DNA from: Adiantum capillus-veneris
Lineage: Eukaryota; Streptophyta; Polypodiopsida; Polypodiales; Pteridaceae
Direction of reading: 5' to 3'
Length of the DNA stretch: 64,000 bases
NCBI GenBank assembly: GCA_014529385.2
Contig: CM043944.1
Span: 180,379,740 to 180,443,739 of the forward strand
The notes under the pieces are model-generated. The model was given only the letters and a program-made list of their open reading frames with translations. It was not told the origin of the DNA and did not search any database. Of the stretch, positions 10,287 to 21,182 are shown one piece after another. A program made the translations under genes and the position numbers. Numbering within the stretch: position 1 is the first letter of the stretch; each line of letters opens with the position of its first letter.

Positions 10287-10526
10287 TGAGTCTTGTTTAT
10301 CATAAAATCATGGAATTTGTAAAATAACATCTGCTCTATCTAGGCGCATGATGTGGAAATCTAGGTTCTTTTAGTAGTCAGCTAGCTCGAGCGACAAATT
10401 TGGAACCATCTAATTCCATACATCCATATTCTTGCCACGAGCATCGTCACGCGATACTCATGGTCACTGTTTCGCGTCCGCAGTCTCAGTTTCTGCACCA
10501 ATTTTACATCCACAAAATTGTCTGAG

Positions 10527-11357
10527 CTAAACGAGTACGGTCACGTCGTGACCATTGATCTTCCCAGGGAAACGGAGAAGATCGTGCTTATCAAACACTT
10601 TGGTGCTAAAAGTACAATTAGTGCATGAACTGTGCGCTAAATGATGGATTTTAACTTGAATGACATCAGAGTTACGTGAGATCTCGTGAATTTGAACCGA
10701 AGGACAACCTTGCGGTTTCTTTGTCTTGTTGTTGGGGCAATCCTTGATTTGGTGACATGTTTGGCCACATCCGAAGTAAGCCCCCTTCTTCACTGAATCA
10801 GCAATTGAAGCATTTTTGGCTTTCTTCTTCTCCTGAGAAGATCTCGGCGATGATTTGGACTTTTGCTGGAATTGGGGTTCGCTCCTTGAAGCGCCCTCAC
10901 CGGATTGATGGTCTGAAGTTCTTTTCTTCTCATAGATCTCTCCATTTATCAAATGGAACGTTCTGGCCTTTGCCACTGCATCCTCGACATCAGTTGGGGC
11001 TTTGTCCTTGATTAAGGCCCAATGGTAATCCCAACGCACAGCGTGCCCGGAATCCACCTTGTAGAAGGTGAACGCTTCTTCTCCCGAGAAATTAGTGGTT
11101 TTGTACGGAATCGTGGCAGTTGGACCACCTTGTGAACGCCCAAAAGCAGCAACCTGCGTCTGCAGTTGTTGGAGATGGGTTCCGTCCTCAGAAATACGCA
11201 CAGTCATCGATTGAACCGTATTTTCCAGAGTAGTAAGCCGAGAATCAAGCCCTTGCACGGCCCCTTTGAGAGAGGCCAAGCGAGTTTTCGTTTTAATGTT
11301 TGCGTTTTCTGAACGGAAACACGCTGGTCGAAGTTCTAGAAAGTACTTGTAATCCAT
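10527..11357 (-). pseudogene. Element C gag with degenerate zinc knuckle
   Basis: The 276-codon frame has a coiled-coil-like N-terminus (about residues 25-75), a shortened capsid-like middle and a basic Ser/Lys-rich stretch. A zinc knuckle reads YFGCGQTCHQIKDC, so the first Cys of CX2CX4HX4C is lost. The end (INGHDVTVLV) is where the protease should begin. The middle is shorter than typical gypsy gag, which suggests an internal deletion. Gag would form the particle and bind the RNA. Confidence 0.78.
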
Positions 11358-11736
11358 GTGTATAGAGCATGCGTAAACGGAATTTGAATGTTACCTGGCG
11401 CGTCGTCACGCTGCGCATCCGAGTTGGAGGAATCCATGGCGAAATGTGTGAAAAACTGAAAATTTCAAGCGAAACTGGGCCTTTTCTACACTTTTTGATC
11501 GCGAAAAGTTGAACTTCGAAGAGCGCTATGCGTTGGCGTAATCGTCCAAAGTCAAGCAAGTGATGGCGGGAGCGCGGGAGTGCGAGCGGGTGAGAGAGAG
11601 GAGCGGTGGGAGAGAAGCAACAGAGCCAAAAACTGAATTCTTTGCAAACTTTCTAGTCTTTGTTAGTGAGTCTTAATAAACTACAGGTTTCAAACCATAC
11701 TTTAAAAAAAACCCCAAGTGACCAGGCCGCTCAGAG

Positions 11737-11812
<76 letters not shown>

Positions 11813-12108
11813 TTGTACTTCGCACAGAAGAGGAGCACAGAGAAAGATTAAAGCTTCTGTTCGCTGAATTTAGTCAGCAAATCAATGAATAAGTCATTGA
11901 TTCTCATCAAAAATCAGCAAAAGCAATAAAAATCCATTGATTTTCAGCACTTCCAACTGCTAAATTGCTGAATTTTATACAAAATCAGCGAGAAGCACAT
12001 TAAATTTCACCTGCAAACATGCTCATGAGAAGAAAATTATCAATTAAATGGTTATTTCATCAAAACTTGCATGAAATAGTGATTATTCGACTCTAACCAG
12101 CCAAGTCG
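11358..12108 (-). other. Element C leader with CT tract
   Basis: This is the untranslated leader between the primer-binding site and gag on the minus strand. It includes an uninterrupted (CT)n tract at about 11740-11808 and AT-rich sequence with repeated CAGC/AAATCAGC motifs (11860-12000). No coding domain is seen. Confidence 0.7.
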
Positions 12109-12120
12109 GCTCTGATACCA
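12109..12120 (-). promoter_or_regulatory. Primer-binding site of element C
   Basis: The plus strand reads GCTCTGATACCA, the complement of TGGTATCAGAGC. This matches the 3' end of plant initiator-tRNA-Met and directly abuts the 5' LTR (12121). Confidence 0.93.
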
Positions 12121-12404
12121 TGAAACGAACCCAAGGAGTGGGCTACACAGGCCGCCTAAAGACACGCTTCGGAAAACCAACCCGCCTTACCTCCTCGAGG
12201 TGACCTCTCGTACTCCTAGCCTCGCAAGCTAACCACTGGCACTCTGCCAATGGGGGGTCGATAACTACAAATGAGGCCTTGGCCTCCCTTTTATAATAAT
12301 GGCCGGCCACATTGGCCGGTTTCACACTACGTTCACTCGGACACTAGCAGCCCATCCCGACGGCGTCTAGGTTAGATCCCCTCTCCTGTGAGCGGGACAT
12401 AATA
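12121..12404 (-). mobile_element. 5' LTR of element C
   Basis: It starts TGAAACGAAC on the plus strand and ends ACATAATA, where the 3' LTR has ACATAACA, so one terminal base has changed. It is about 100 bp shorter than the 3' LTR after removing the nested solo LTR. The pentamer GGCGG follows (12405-12409). Confidence 0.9.
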
Positions 12405-12409
12405 GGCGG

Positions 12410-12703
12410 CCCATCACACTACTCTCTTCAATTTATAACAGATTGGCCGAAGTGAATAGTGTTAAATTGCGTCCTTTTTTGTAGGACTTTACGCATAGCT
12501 CTCTCTTCTTTAAATGTTGGTGTATTCTGAAGAATTTGTTTTGGTTTCATCTGGCAGTAGAGTGGGCTGCGTCATGCCATATGCCGTTGGGGATTCTCCT
12601 TCTCAATTCTGAGAAATTCATGACAGAGCAGAGTCCAGACTGGAGTTTTCTTGAGGGATCCCTACTTTGGATGGGTTTTTTGGATGCTAGATTAGAGGAG
12701 TCT
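12410..12703. other. Short unassigned gap between elements C and D
   Basis: No domain, repeat or LTR terminus is recognised in this 294-bp stretch. It may be genuine pre-insertion flank or part of an older repeat. Confidence 0.5.
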
Positions 12704-13307
12704 TGCAACAAACTTGGTCACCTTAAGTCAAGATTCTACCGCGACACATCAGAGATTCACTTCAAAACACTTCACAAATCAAAAGAAAGGCGGCACAGCC
12801 CGGCATAGTTCCGTGCCAAGAGGTACTGTCGCCAGAGATTGGCGCCCCTTTCGGTGTTTCTTTTATATTAATCTTTGAGCGAAGTACAACCGACCCGCGG
12901 GTGCTCGCTCTCAGACTCTGCACCTAGATGCTCTGCAGAGTGAGCCCCTTAGGTTACTTATAAAGATTTACAAGGGTTGCTAAAAGCAGAGCCCCAAAAG
13001 CATTGATATCAAAAGCAATATGGCCCAAAAACCTCATTGGCTAAAATCTGCCAACAAAAAGTAGTCAGCATAAGCTGCGGAAATCCGTACTGCCTGCGAG
13101 CATGAAAAGAAAAAATCCGTACGCATTGCCACGTCAACATCCAGTCAACGCGAATCGGAGGATTCTTTACTGCCACGTCAGCCAGTTAACGCAAATCACG
13201 GGATTCCGTACAACAGCCAGTCACATGGATTGGTGGAGATCCGTACCATCAGCCATGTCATCAATTGAGAGTGTGTCCCGGCACTGCCACATCATCAGTT
13301 TGTGACA
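12704..13307 (-). mobile_element. 3' LTR of element D (diverged family A)
   Basis: It shares with family A the GGCGCCCCTTTCGGTRTTTCTT block, ACTCTGCACCT, the many TCCGTAC / GCCACGTCA motifs and the TTTGTGACA terminus at 13307, but is clearly diverged. A polypurine tract follows on the minus-strand side. The outer start (about 12704) is estimated from alignment to other copies and is uncertain. Confidence 0.7.
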
Positions 13308-13309
13308 TA

Positions 13310-13322
13310 CCCCCCTCTTGAA
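13310..13322 (-). promoter_or_regulatory. Polypurine tract of element D
   Basis: The minus strand reads TCAAGAGGGGGGTA directly before TGTCACAAAC, the LTR start. This fixes the orientation of element D as minus. Confidence 0.75.
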
Positions 13323-14277
13323 AGAACTGTAATTGCCCTCGATTACGCTTGCAAAACAGACAGAGGCCATAAAGTGTCTTAGTAGACACTGACTGTTAGT
13401 ACCGACGCACGGGACACGACACATCTAGCACTTGTACAAATCGACAATCACATCACTCGACATCACTCGACATCTAAATCCATTCCGGACCTCACCGATC
13501 CACGATTAACTAATTCTTATTGCAATCATGTCTATAGAGATTTATGAGACCAAAAATGTTGTAGTCATTTCGTCTTTCAGTTCGTGCACTCAAACAAGTC
13601 AAATGAGAGAGTACAAAGCAATCATATTCAATTTCGGGAATTCCGTGGCATAAAGCCATACAGCAGAATACTGGTCAGCCCATTAGTATCCGTGAAACCC
13701 AAAGGGGACGTCAGTGACCTTATCAAAAAATCGGGGTAATCTGTTGATAAAGGAGGGGAGTAACTCCCCGCTTGTGCAAACCCGCTACACTAGAATCACC
13801 CTTGTTGATTTCGGAGGTCTATCGGATTAGACTATGCTGAACTGAATGCTTCAAGGTAAAGTTCCAAAATCTAAGGAGTATCTGCTAGGTCCTCCTCCTC
13901 CATCCACTTCGCATCCAATGCAGGATAGTCCTTAAATTAACCAAGAAATGCCAAATCACTTTACCTTTCATCTTTCTTTCTTTGTGTGCCAAAATCTGTT
14001 TTGGAAGGAGTATCTCCTCGCTTTCCTCCACTTCGGGTTACTCATCAGGCGCTCCATCAACTGACACATCACCTTAAAAAGGCTTCAATAGACTCATATG
14101 AAATGCATTGTGAATCTTCCAAGTATCGGGCAGCTTGAGTCAAGAGGAGACATCATTTATCTTTTCTTTTATTTGGAAAGGGCCATAATACCTCATGCTA
14201 AGGTTTGGAAAAAGCCGCTCCTTTCCCTTTCCTTTTCTTAGGCGTGCCTCCTCAAAACATAAGAGCACCCAATCGTC
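13323..14277 (-). other. Element D 3' region without a recognised domain
   Basis: Between the integrase C-terminus and the polypurine tract I see only short frames with many stops. The part at 14150-14277 continues the integrase tail in decayed form. No chromodomain could be read with confidence. Confidence 0.55.
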
Positions 14278-15337
14278 TTACTTTAATTTCAAATCTTGTC
14301 GATGTTGATCTGCTGCCTTCTTATGTTGTTCTTCAGATTTCGCTAAAGCCTCCTGGACCTTGGCAAAAGGAGTGTCCAAGTCCCTTGTGTAATGGTTGGC
14401 TTCAAAAGTCTTGTCTTTAGTGTGAAGGAAGGGTGGAATCTTCGGAGCACCTTCCATTATCACAAATGGCGCCTTCCCCGTCGAAGAGTGAACCGTGTTA
14501 TTGTAGGCAAATTCCACAAAAGGCAAAAAAATTTCCCATTGAATCTTCTAATAAGAGATGTAAGACTTTAATAAATTGAGAACAACTGAATTTGCAATCT
14601 CAGATTGCCGATCTATCTGCGGGTGGAATCATGACGAGAACTGCAACCGTGTGCGAATGTTCTCCCAAATAGCCCTCCAAAACAAACTCGTGAATCGAGG
14701 ATCTCTGTCGGAGACTATTGTCTCAGGCATGCTATGTAGTGTGAAAATCTGTGCAATGAACAATCTCGCTAAATGATCCGGCTTGGCTGTTTTCTTCACT
14801 GGAATGAAGTGAGCTTGCTTGCTAAATCTGTCAATGACAGTCCAAATGGCATCATGCCCACTCTGTGTCTTCGGGAGATCAAAAATAAAATCCATTGCAA
14901 TACTTTCCCAGGGGCGGTGGGAATGGGTAAAGGCTGTAGTAATCCCTGTGTCTTATGCCTATCAAAGTTGACTTCCTGGCATACTAAACAACTGCAAATA
15001 AAGTCGTGCACATCTTTCTTGAATCTTGGCCAAAAGAAGTAACGCGCCACACCTTTCAAGGTGGTATCGATGCCGCGGTGACCCGTAAAGGTGGACAATG
15101 GCACTTAGTCAGAATCTTTTTCCTCAACGGTTGTGTGACGCACAAGATCGTTTTCTTCATCAAGTAGCCATCACTTATGGAATATCCCGCTACTACCTCC
15201 CGATGCTGAATTCGAGTGAATACATTGGAAAAACCCCGATCTGTGGCGTACTGATCAACCATGTGCTCAAAGCTGCTATGATGAATTGCGGAAATAGCCA
15301 ATACTAGGGGCTTCCAAGATAATGCATATGCCCCCAA
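14278..15337 (-). pseudogene. Element D integrase
   Basis: In reading order: a linker, the zinc-binding domain (HRGIDTTLKG, then CLVCQ near 15000), the core with its first Asp in MDFIFDLPK and second in ETIVSDRDPRF, a stop after RLQFSS, then the catalytic Glu region (near 14600) and PFVEFAYNNTVHSSTG. The full DDE set can be traced, but at least one in-frame stop and several frameshifts break it. The core matches Ty3/gypsy integrases. It is followed by RNase H and RT upstream, as expected for a gypsy element. Confidence 0.85.
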
Positions 15338-15576
15338 GTTTTTCTGTCCCTAAGCATGGACAATCTAGAAGTGAAACTGTGACAAGATGTTAGCTCACCA
15401 CATTTGCTTTTCTGACAAGTAGCGTAAAATCTGATGATCAGTAAAGACCGTGAAATCACTTCGAATAGGTAATGTCGCCATTGAGTAAGAGCATGGATCA
15501 CTGCCAATAGCTCTTTCTCATAAATTTGTGTTGTCAATTCTGGCGTTGAAAACAATCGGCTTTCATAGGCAATCAC
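15304..15576 (-). pseudogene. Element D RNase H fragment
   Basis: The frame contains IAYESRLFS and YEKELLAVIHALTQWRHYL, the central gypsy RNase H motifs. A frameshift follows and the TDH motif is degraded. The N-terminal DAS motif is not clearly readable. Confidence 0.8.
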
Positions 15577-15589
15577 GTGGCTCTTGCTC

Positions 15590-16030
15590 CTAGACTATGA
15601 TCACAAGCATCACAATATACTTTGAATGGCTTTGTAAGTTTGGCAAAGTCAACATTGTCCCCACGAGAAAGGGACTCCTTTCTAAGTCAATATGTTCAAA
15701 GGGGAAGCTACCTCTGTAAACTTCCGAATGAACCGCCGGTCCATCTGTACTCCAGCTATTGAGACGATGTGTCCTAGAAAGTGTATTTCTGGCAAAAAAA
15801 ATTGAGTGTTTGTTGATGTTGTGCTTCATCGTTAGAGAAAACTATAATATCATCAATGAAAGTGCTCACAAAAGATTGATGCTCTCGGAAAATCCTATCC
15901 ATCATTCGGTTGAAAGTCACTGGAGCATTGGTAAGTTGAAAAGGTATCACCAAAAATTCATATAAACCGAAACTTGTCCGAAAGGCTATCTTATAGACAT
16001 GTCTCGGAGCGATTCTGATCTACAAACAGA
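15590..16030 (-). pseudogene. Element D reverse transcriptase, 5' deleted
   Basis: Motifs present are LTNAPVTFNRMMDRIF and the catalytic FIDDIIVFS (FIDD codons at 15849-15860, both Asp intact), then the LGH-type and RRFIRKF segments. The N-terminal half of RT (DYR/LN and IDL..YHQ motifs) is missing: only about 300 bp separate the catalytic box from the protease. An internal deletion has removed the start of RT. Confidence 0.82.
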
Positions 16031-16079
16031 GTGGATTTCATTAATTTCGAAACGGTCGAAGCCGGTACAATAGGGACAA

Positions 16080-16410
16080 ACTCGCCTTCAATTTCACATC
16101 AAGTACAATTTTTCGGCCCTTTTCATTTGTCAATATCGCTTTCTTTGCCCGATAATCGACCACGGCGTTGTTCTTATGGTATCAAGGGACTCCAAGGAGG
16201 ACATCACAACCTTCCAAGGGCATTATGTAGAAGTTCTTGTACCCCAAATACCCCTAACAATGCTGCCAATGACAGGTGTAATGGCTATGTCCCGAATGGG
16301 TGCCGCTAGAACTGTCTCTGCTTGTGGTCCCATCTGATCGGGTGTAATCTCAAGCCGTGCCGCCAATTAAGGTGAAATGCAGTTGGCCTTGGCTCCTCCA
16401 TCAAAGAAAA
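16080..16410 (-). pseudogene. Element D aspartic protease remnant
   Basis: The frame IIFFDGGAKANCISP resembles the protease active-site region, with D-G-G in place of D-(S/T)-G. Downstream hydrophobic and glycine-rich segments fit a gypsy protease but contain stops. It lies between gag and RT as expected. Confidence 0.6.
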
Positions 16411-16499
16411 TTATGGCTTCTTGGTCTCTTACTTTTCCCCAAGCTCGGCAAAGTTCTGTACTTTCATCAATCGTGCTTAGGTCAGTACCCATGCAATCT

Positions 16500-16768
16500 G
16501 GAACCAGTCACGCTTTCATCTTGCCTTTTCTTCCACGTTCCTCAGCTGCTCTCGAACTCTCTGGCCTGTCTTCATTCTGTCCTTGTTGTGCCTTTTTAGG
16601 GTGCTTCGCGGAGACGTGCCCATGTTCCCTGCATCCGAAACACTTCCCTCTTTGATGTAGTTGGCCCTCTCTCAGAGAGTGAGCCAAGGCCGTGAATCTT
16701 TGTCTTTCTTTTCTTGGGAACTCTTTCTCTTTCTACTTTCATTATTAGAAGTCTGTTGTGTTCTCTGA
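16500..16768 (-). pseudogene. Element D gag C-terminus with degenerate zinc knuckle
   Basis: The minus strand encodes CFGCREHGHVSAKH, a zinc knuckle of the CX2CX4HX4C type whose last Cys is His. A Lys/Arg-rich stretch precedes it. The coding sequence is cut at 16769-16773 by insertion of element E and resumes at 26444 on the other side of E. Confidence 0.75.
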
Positions 16769-16773
16769 GTCAA

Positions 16774-17437
16774 TGTCACAAGACGGGCACCACGTGCCAA
16801 TAGAAAAGAATAGACTTAACAACTTTAAGCACTTCAAATAACAACTGAACTGAAAGAGAGAGACCTTACGCAACATGGAGTGGCGGAATTCCACCCTAGA
16901 GAGTATTGGCCCCAAACCTTGGCGTCCCTTTCGGTATTTCTTTATATTGCATCAACTCAGTACAAGCCGGTACTCCAGACTCTGCACCTTCTCTAGGAAG
17001 CATGCCAGAGAATGAGCCCTTAGCACATATTTAAAGGCCCTTGGCATATGAAAAGCAGTTTACATGAAAAGCCTTCAAACTCAAAAGCTCTGGTCCAAAA
17101 GCAATGCCAAAAAAACTGCCAGCGAAATCCGTACAACTGCCACGTCATCAGCTAGCGCGAAACGCGAAAATCTGTATAGCCTGCCACATCATCATGCCAA
17201 CGCAATTTTTGGAAATCTACCACGTCATCTGTTTGTGCAAGTCTCTTTTGTGTGTGTGTGAGAGTCCTGCTTTATATTAATCCTTTATGTCACTTTGGGC
17301 CGCATCGGACTGGGTCCCCATAAGTTGGTAGGACTTCTTCTTCTGTTACTTGTTCTTGTTAGGGTTTAGGCCCATCGACCGGCATCTGCAGGTTGGCTCC
17401 CTTCTTCAAGGCTTTGACACGTCAGCAGTTTGTGACA
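16774..17437 (-). mobile_element. 3' LTR of element E (family A, 664 bp)
   Basis: Plus-strand termini are TGTCACAAGACGGG and CAGCAGTTTGTGACA, so the LTR ends form the inverted pair TGTCACAA/TTGTGACA. In the sense (minus) direction it contains a TATA-like CAATATAAAGAAA before the GGGGCGCCAAGG block. The sequence outside 17437 is a purine-rich tract in the sense strand (TTCAAGGAGA), consistent with a 3' LTR. Confidence 0.92.
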
Positions 17438-18903
17438 TCTCCTTGAAAGAGAGTAATCGTCCTCGATTACAGCATATATGCAAGACAATTCAAGTTAGCT
17501 CAAAAAAATTTCCGAGTGTCATTCCGAGGGACAATCAGTTTTCTCTTTTTGTTAAGGAGTTAGCTTCTCCTCTCGACCCTTTTGATCAAGGAGTTAACTT
17601 CTCCTTTCGCCCAGATCGGAACTCTTGCGTAGTAAAATTAACCATCACACCCATACCGTACTGATCTTGCACGTGTGTCTTGATGCACTAAAATTACATA
17701 CCCAGGCAATCTCATCCAATTAGAAATATTCAATAGTTGACACATCACAATGCAACACAAATGCTTACATATGCATGTTACAAGACACAACAAACAGCGC
17801 CGTTGAGCACTCCCTCGAGACAAACGGTCTGCAGTATGAAGCTACTCAACGACTACCTCGTCACTGCCCCCGCAAATAACCTAAAAAGGTCCGGGCCATG
17901 AGCTCAGAGGACTGTACAACCAAACGCTCCCCAGGCCGCTGTCTGCATCGCTTGGAGGTTCAAGCATACAACCAAACGCTCCCTAGGCATCGGCCGGCGT
18001 CGTTCGGAGGTTTTCTAGCATACAACGGAACGCTCCCCAGGCATCGGCCTGCGTTGTTCCAAGGTTCAAACAATACCAAAACAGTATTTCTCACTTCTCC
18101 AGCCGAGAGTAAAATCGCCAATCATTGAAACCAATATTAAAACCAGAGTCAAACAATTCAAATCGGCACCAAGACAGGTTCAAAACAGATACCATCCATT
18201 TCAAACAAATTCCAAACAGAATCACCAAACAAGTTCTCAAACAGATTTCAAACTTAAAAAGCAATCTCGACATCAGTCGAGCTCGAAAAGTAGACCGACT
18301 TTCCATCCCGAAACCTGCATCAAAAAATTAGGGTTAGGTTCATTCCATAGGGTTGTGGCCGAACACAGTATGGTCCATCAGCTCTTGGAGAAACAATGTT
18401 TCTTTGGCGGCGATGGTAGTCCCAAGATGGCAATCGCACTGGACCTCCAAGGTCATCTGCTCGTGAAGAGACATCTACTGGGAGATGTCGAGAAACTTCA
18501 AGTTATAATCTGCTAGGGTTTCCATGGCAAGGATTTCGAGATTCCCCACTTTGCTAGAAGTTGCACTACTAAGGAAGATGTCAGAAACCATATAACTTGG
18601 GGCAAAAATTTTCTTAAAAGCTTGCCAAGTACTTGGAGTATGCTGCTTGGTAGCTATCAACATTTGCATGGTACTGTCTCTGAGAAAAACAACAACTCAA
18701 AACAAACCTTGGATCCTTCTCTTGCAAGTGATCTTTATGGCTTATGCCCTGTAAGACATGAGCGGTGAAGACGGGAGCGCGCCCGATGCGCAATGAAGTA
18801 AGGGCGGGAGTAGCCAAAATTTCCAATGAACTTTGGAAGTGCGATCTTGCTCTGTTTGCTCTTTGATAGGACCGGTATGCTTTCAGAAAAGCACACGCCT
18901 GAT
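17438..18903 (-). mobile_element. Interior of element E with a gag remnant
   Basis: A 64-codon minus-strand frame (18475-18669) with WQAFKKIFAPSYMVSDIF resembles part of a gypsy capsid region. Further short frames lie at 18614-18900. No protease, RT or integrase motif is found. Around 17930-18065 a phrase ending CCAGGCATCGGCC(T/G)GCGT recurs three times, a small local repeat. Confidence 0.6.
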
Positions 18904-18915
18904 GCTCTGATACCA
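18904..18915 (-). promoter_or_regulatory. Primer-binding site of element E
   Basis: The plus strand reads GCTCTGATACCA, complementary to TGGTATCAGAGC (initiator-tRNA-Met), directly next to the LTR start at 18916. The LTR terminal TG is altered here, CTTCACAAG instead of TGTCACAAG. Confidence 0.9.
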
Positions 18916-19312
18916 CTTCACAAGATGGGCACCACGTGCCAATAGAAAAGAACAGACTGAACAACTTTAAGCACTTCAAATAACTACTGAACTGAAAGAG
19001 AGAGACCACACGCGACACGGAGTGGAGGAGTTCCACCTCAGAGAGTATTGGCCTTTAACCTTGGCGCCCCTTTCGGTATTTCTTTATATTGCATCAACTC
19101 AGTACAAGCCGGTACTCCAGACTCTGCACCTTCTCCAAGAAGCATGCCAGAGAATGAGCCCTTACCACATATTTAAAGGCCCTTGGCCTATGAAAAGCAA
19201 ACTCAAAAGCTCTTAGTCCAAAAGCAATGCCAAAAAAACTGTTTGCGTAAATCACGGAAATCCGTACAACTGCCATGTCATCAGCTAGCGCAAAATGTGG
19301 AAATCCGTACAG
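18916..19312 (-). mobile_element. 5' LTR of element E, first part
   Basis: It matches 16774-17170 of the 3' LTR up to TCCGTACAG, where the TGTAAGG terminus of element B begins. The missing remainder of this LTR is at 26209-26443. Confidence 0.9.
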
Positions 19313-21182
19313 TGTAAGGTGCAACGGAAGTGAATGTTGAGACTTTGCTCAAGATGAGTGCTCCGAAGTGGGCTCAAGGTTCCTTGTGCTTAGGGAATGG
19401 AGAGCCTTTCGTGCTTTAATGAGAGAGTGCAAGTGATCACAAACAAAGTGGAAACTGTGAAATGAAGGTGCTGAGACTGAGAGATAGAGAGAGAGAATAC
19501 ACACCACAAGTTGTCAAACCCTCCTCCAAGGCCCCACTCTCGATGGCGAAGTGGTCTACTATTGATTGCACACTCTGGTACAAGACCTGATGCAAATCTA
19601 AATGTTCGAGGTCGAGCCCGACTGTGGTGCCGACGATGACGAACTATGCTGGAAACTAAATGCTGCTATGACGACGACGACGATGACGTCGACGCTTTCT
19701 GCTACAGTGCCTTCGTGTGCAACAAACGCTGTTTTTCTTATGGCTGAAAATGTAACAAACTGTTGACGTGTCAGCCCTGAAGAAGGGAGCCAACTTCAAG
19801 ATGCCGGTCGAGGGGCCTAAACCCTAAGAAGAACAAGTAATAGAAGAAGAAGTCCTACCAACTTATGGGGACCCCATTCGATGGGGCCCCAAGCGACATA
19901 AAGATTAAAATAAAGCAGGATCCACACACACCCAAACAAACTGATGACGTGGCAGATTTTCAAAAATGCGTTGGCATGATGATGTGGCAGGCTGTACGGA
20001 TTTCCGCGTTTTGTGCTGGCTGATGACGTGGCAGGCTGTACGGATTTCCATGAATTGTACGGGCAGCTTCTTGGCTTTGCTTTTGGAGCAGATGCTTTTG
20101 AGTTTGAAAGCGTTTAACTGTAAACTTTAAATATGATGTTAGGGCTCATTCTCTGGCATGATTCATGGAGAAGGTGTAGAGTTTGGAGTACCGGTTTGTA
20201 CTCTGTTGATGCAATATAAAGAAATACCGAAAGGGGCGCCAAGGTTTGGGGCCAATACTCTCTGGGGTGGAATTCTGCCACTCCGTGTCGCGTGTCGTCT
20301 CTCTCTTTCAGCTCAGTTGTTATTGAAGTGCTAAAAGTTTGTTCAGTATGTTCTTTTCTATTGGCACGTGGTGCCCGTCTTGTGACAGAAAACGTTGGAC
20401 TGTTGTCACACAAATCGCTGCTCTGCTGCTGTCCAGAAACGCTGCTCTTGCTAGGTTTCAAGTGCTGAATTTGCAGGTGCAAAAACGCTGTAGTATGGTG
20501 CTGAAAAAATGCTATGCTACTGGTGCTGAAGTGCTGGTGCAAAACGCTAATCAGGGCTGTCAAAAACGCTGAGGTTATTGTCCCAAAATGCTGGCTGAGG
20601 CTGTTCAAAAACCCCAAGTGTAGGGCTGAATCTGTGATGCTGGCGAGGATGGGCTGAAATCCCCAAATGCTGGATGAACTGGGTACTTTGCTAGAATCGT
20701 TGGCAAATTGGTGATCCTCCAAAACGCCAGGCTGGTCCTTAGGGGGAAAACGCTGGCCTTTAGGGCTAGGAAACGCCAGGTTGAATGGGTTTGTCTTGCT
20801 TAAGAAGTGGCCTGTTGCGCAATGCTCCTGCTGCCTCTTCTGCCAGAAAGTGCTAGCTTTGGTTTGCTTATATATTATCTTAGCAAAATTGCCCTACCTA
20901 GTTCCCAACAGGTCACTCGATAAATAAGTGAAAAATGTCAAAAATAGGGAAAAAGGGTTAATGCACTGGAAAATTCCCTTGATGGATTGTGAATGGGAAT
21001 GCTGATAATCATGCTTTGTGCAATCGGAGGATATGCATCTAATCTAAGTGACTGGTCATGCACGGTCTGCGAACAGACTCATAAAAGTGCTAGATCACTT
21101 CCTAATCTAGACTTGACTGATTGAACTGAACCCTGGTCATGCTGTAGCTTGTCCACGGACACATAGGGTTGGACGTGTCACA
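19313..21182 (-). mobile_element. 3' LTR of element B (contains a solo A LTR)
   Basis: It starts TGTAAGGTGCAACGG and ends GGACGTGTCACA (plus strand). Removing the inserted A LTR and one duplicated pentamer leaves about 1228 bp. On the sense strand a purine-rich AAAAGGAGGGGATGGCA precedes the LTR start TGTGACACG, a fair polypurine tract. The intact CTCGATGGCGA at about 19538-19548 is the empty site for the insertion found in the 5' LTR. Confidence 0.88.
19751..20387 (+). mobile_element. Solo family A LTR in the B 3' LTR (TSD GAAAA)
   Basis: It begins TGTAACAAACTG (one change from TGTCACAAACTG) and ends CCCGTCTTGTGACA. GAAAA flanks it at 19746-19750 and 20388-20392. The other LTR of B has the uninterrupted site CTTATGGCTGAAAACGCTGG near 25511-25530, so the insertion happened after the two LTRs of B separated. 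Its sense strand is plus, opposite to the other solo copy. Confidence 0.96.

Larger units (their letters stand above)
2234..12404 (-). mobile_element. Element C: complete Ty3/gypsy chromovirus with nested insertions (TSD GGCGG)
   Basis: Read on the minus strand the order is: 5' LTR (12404-12121), initiator-Met primer-binding site (12120-12109), leader, gag, protease remnant, reverse transcriptase, RNase H, integrase, chromodomain, polypurine tract and 3' LTR (3798-2234). The pentamer GGCGG lies just outside both ends (2229-2233 and 12405-12409), which marks one insertion event. Two later insertions split it: a solo B' LTR at 2311-3483 and a hAT transposon at 4616-7954. Stops, frameshifts and a changed RT active-site residue show it is dead. 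This domain order (integrase last, then chromodomain) is that of plant chromoviruses. Confidence 0.92.
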
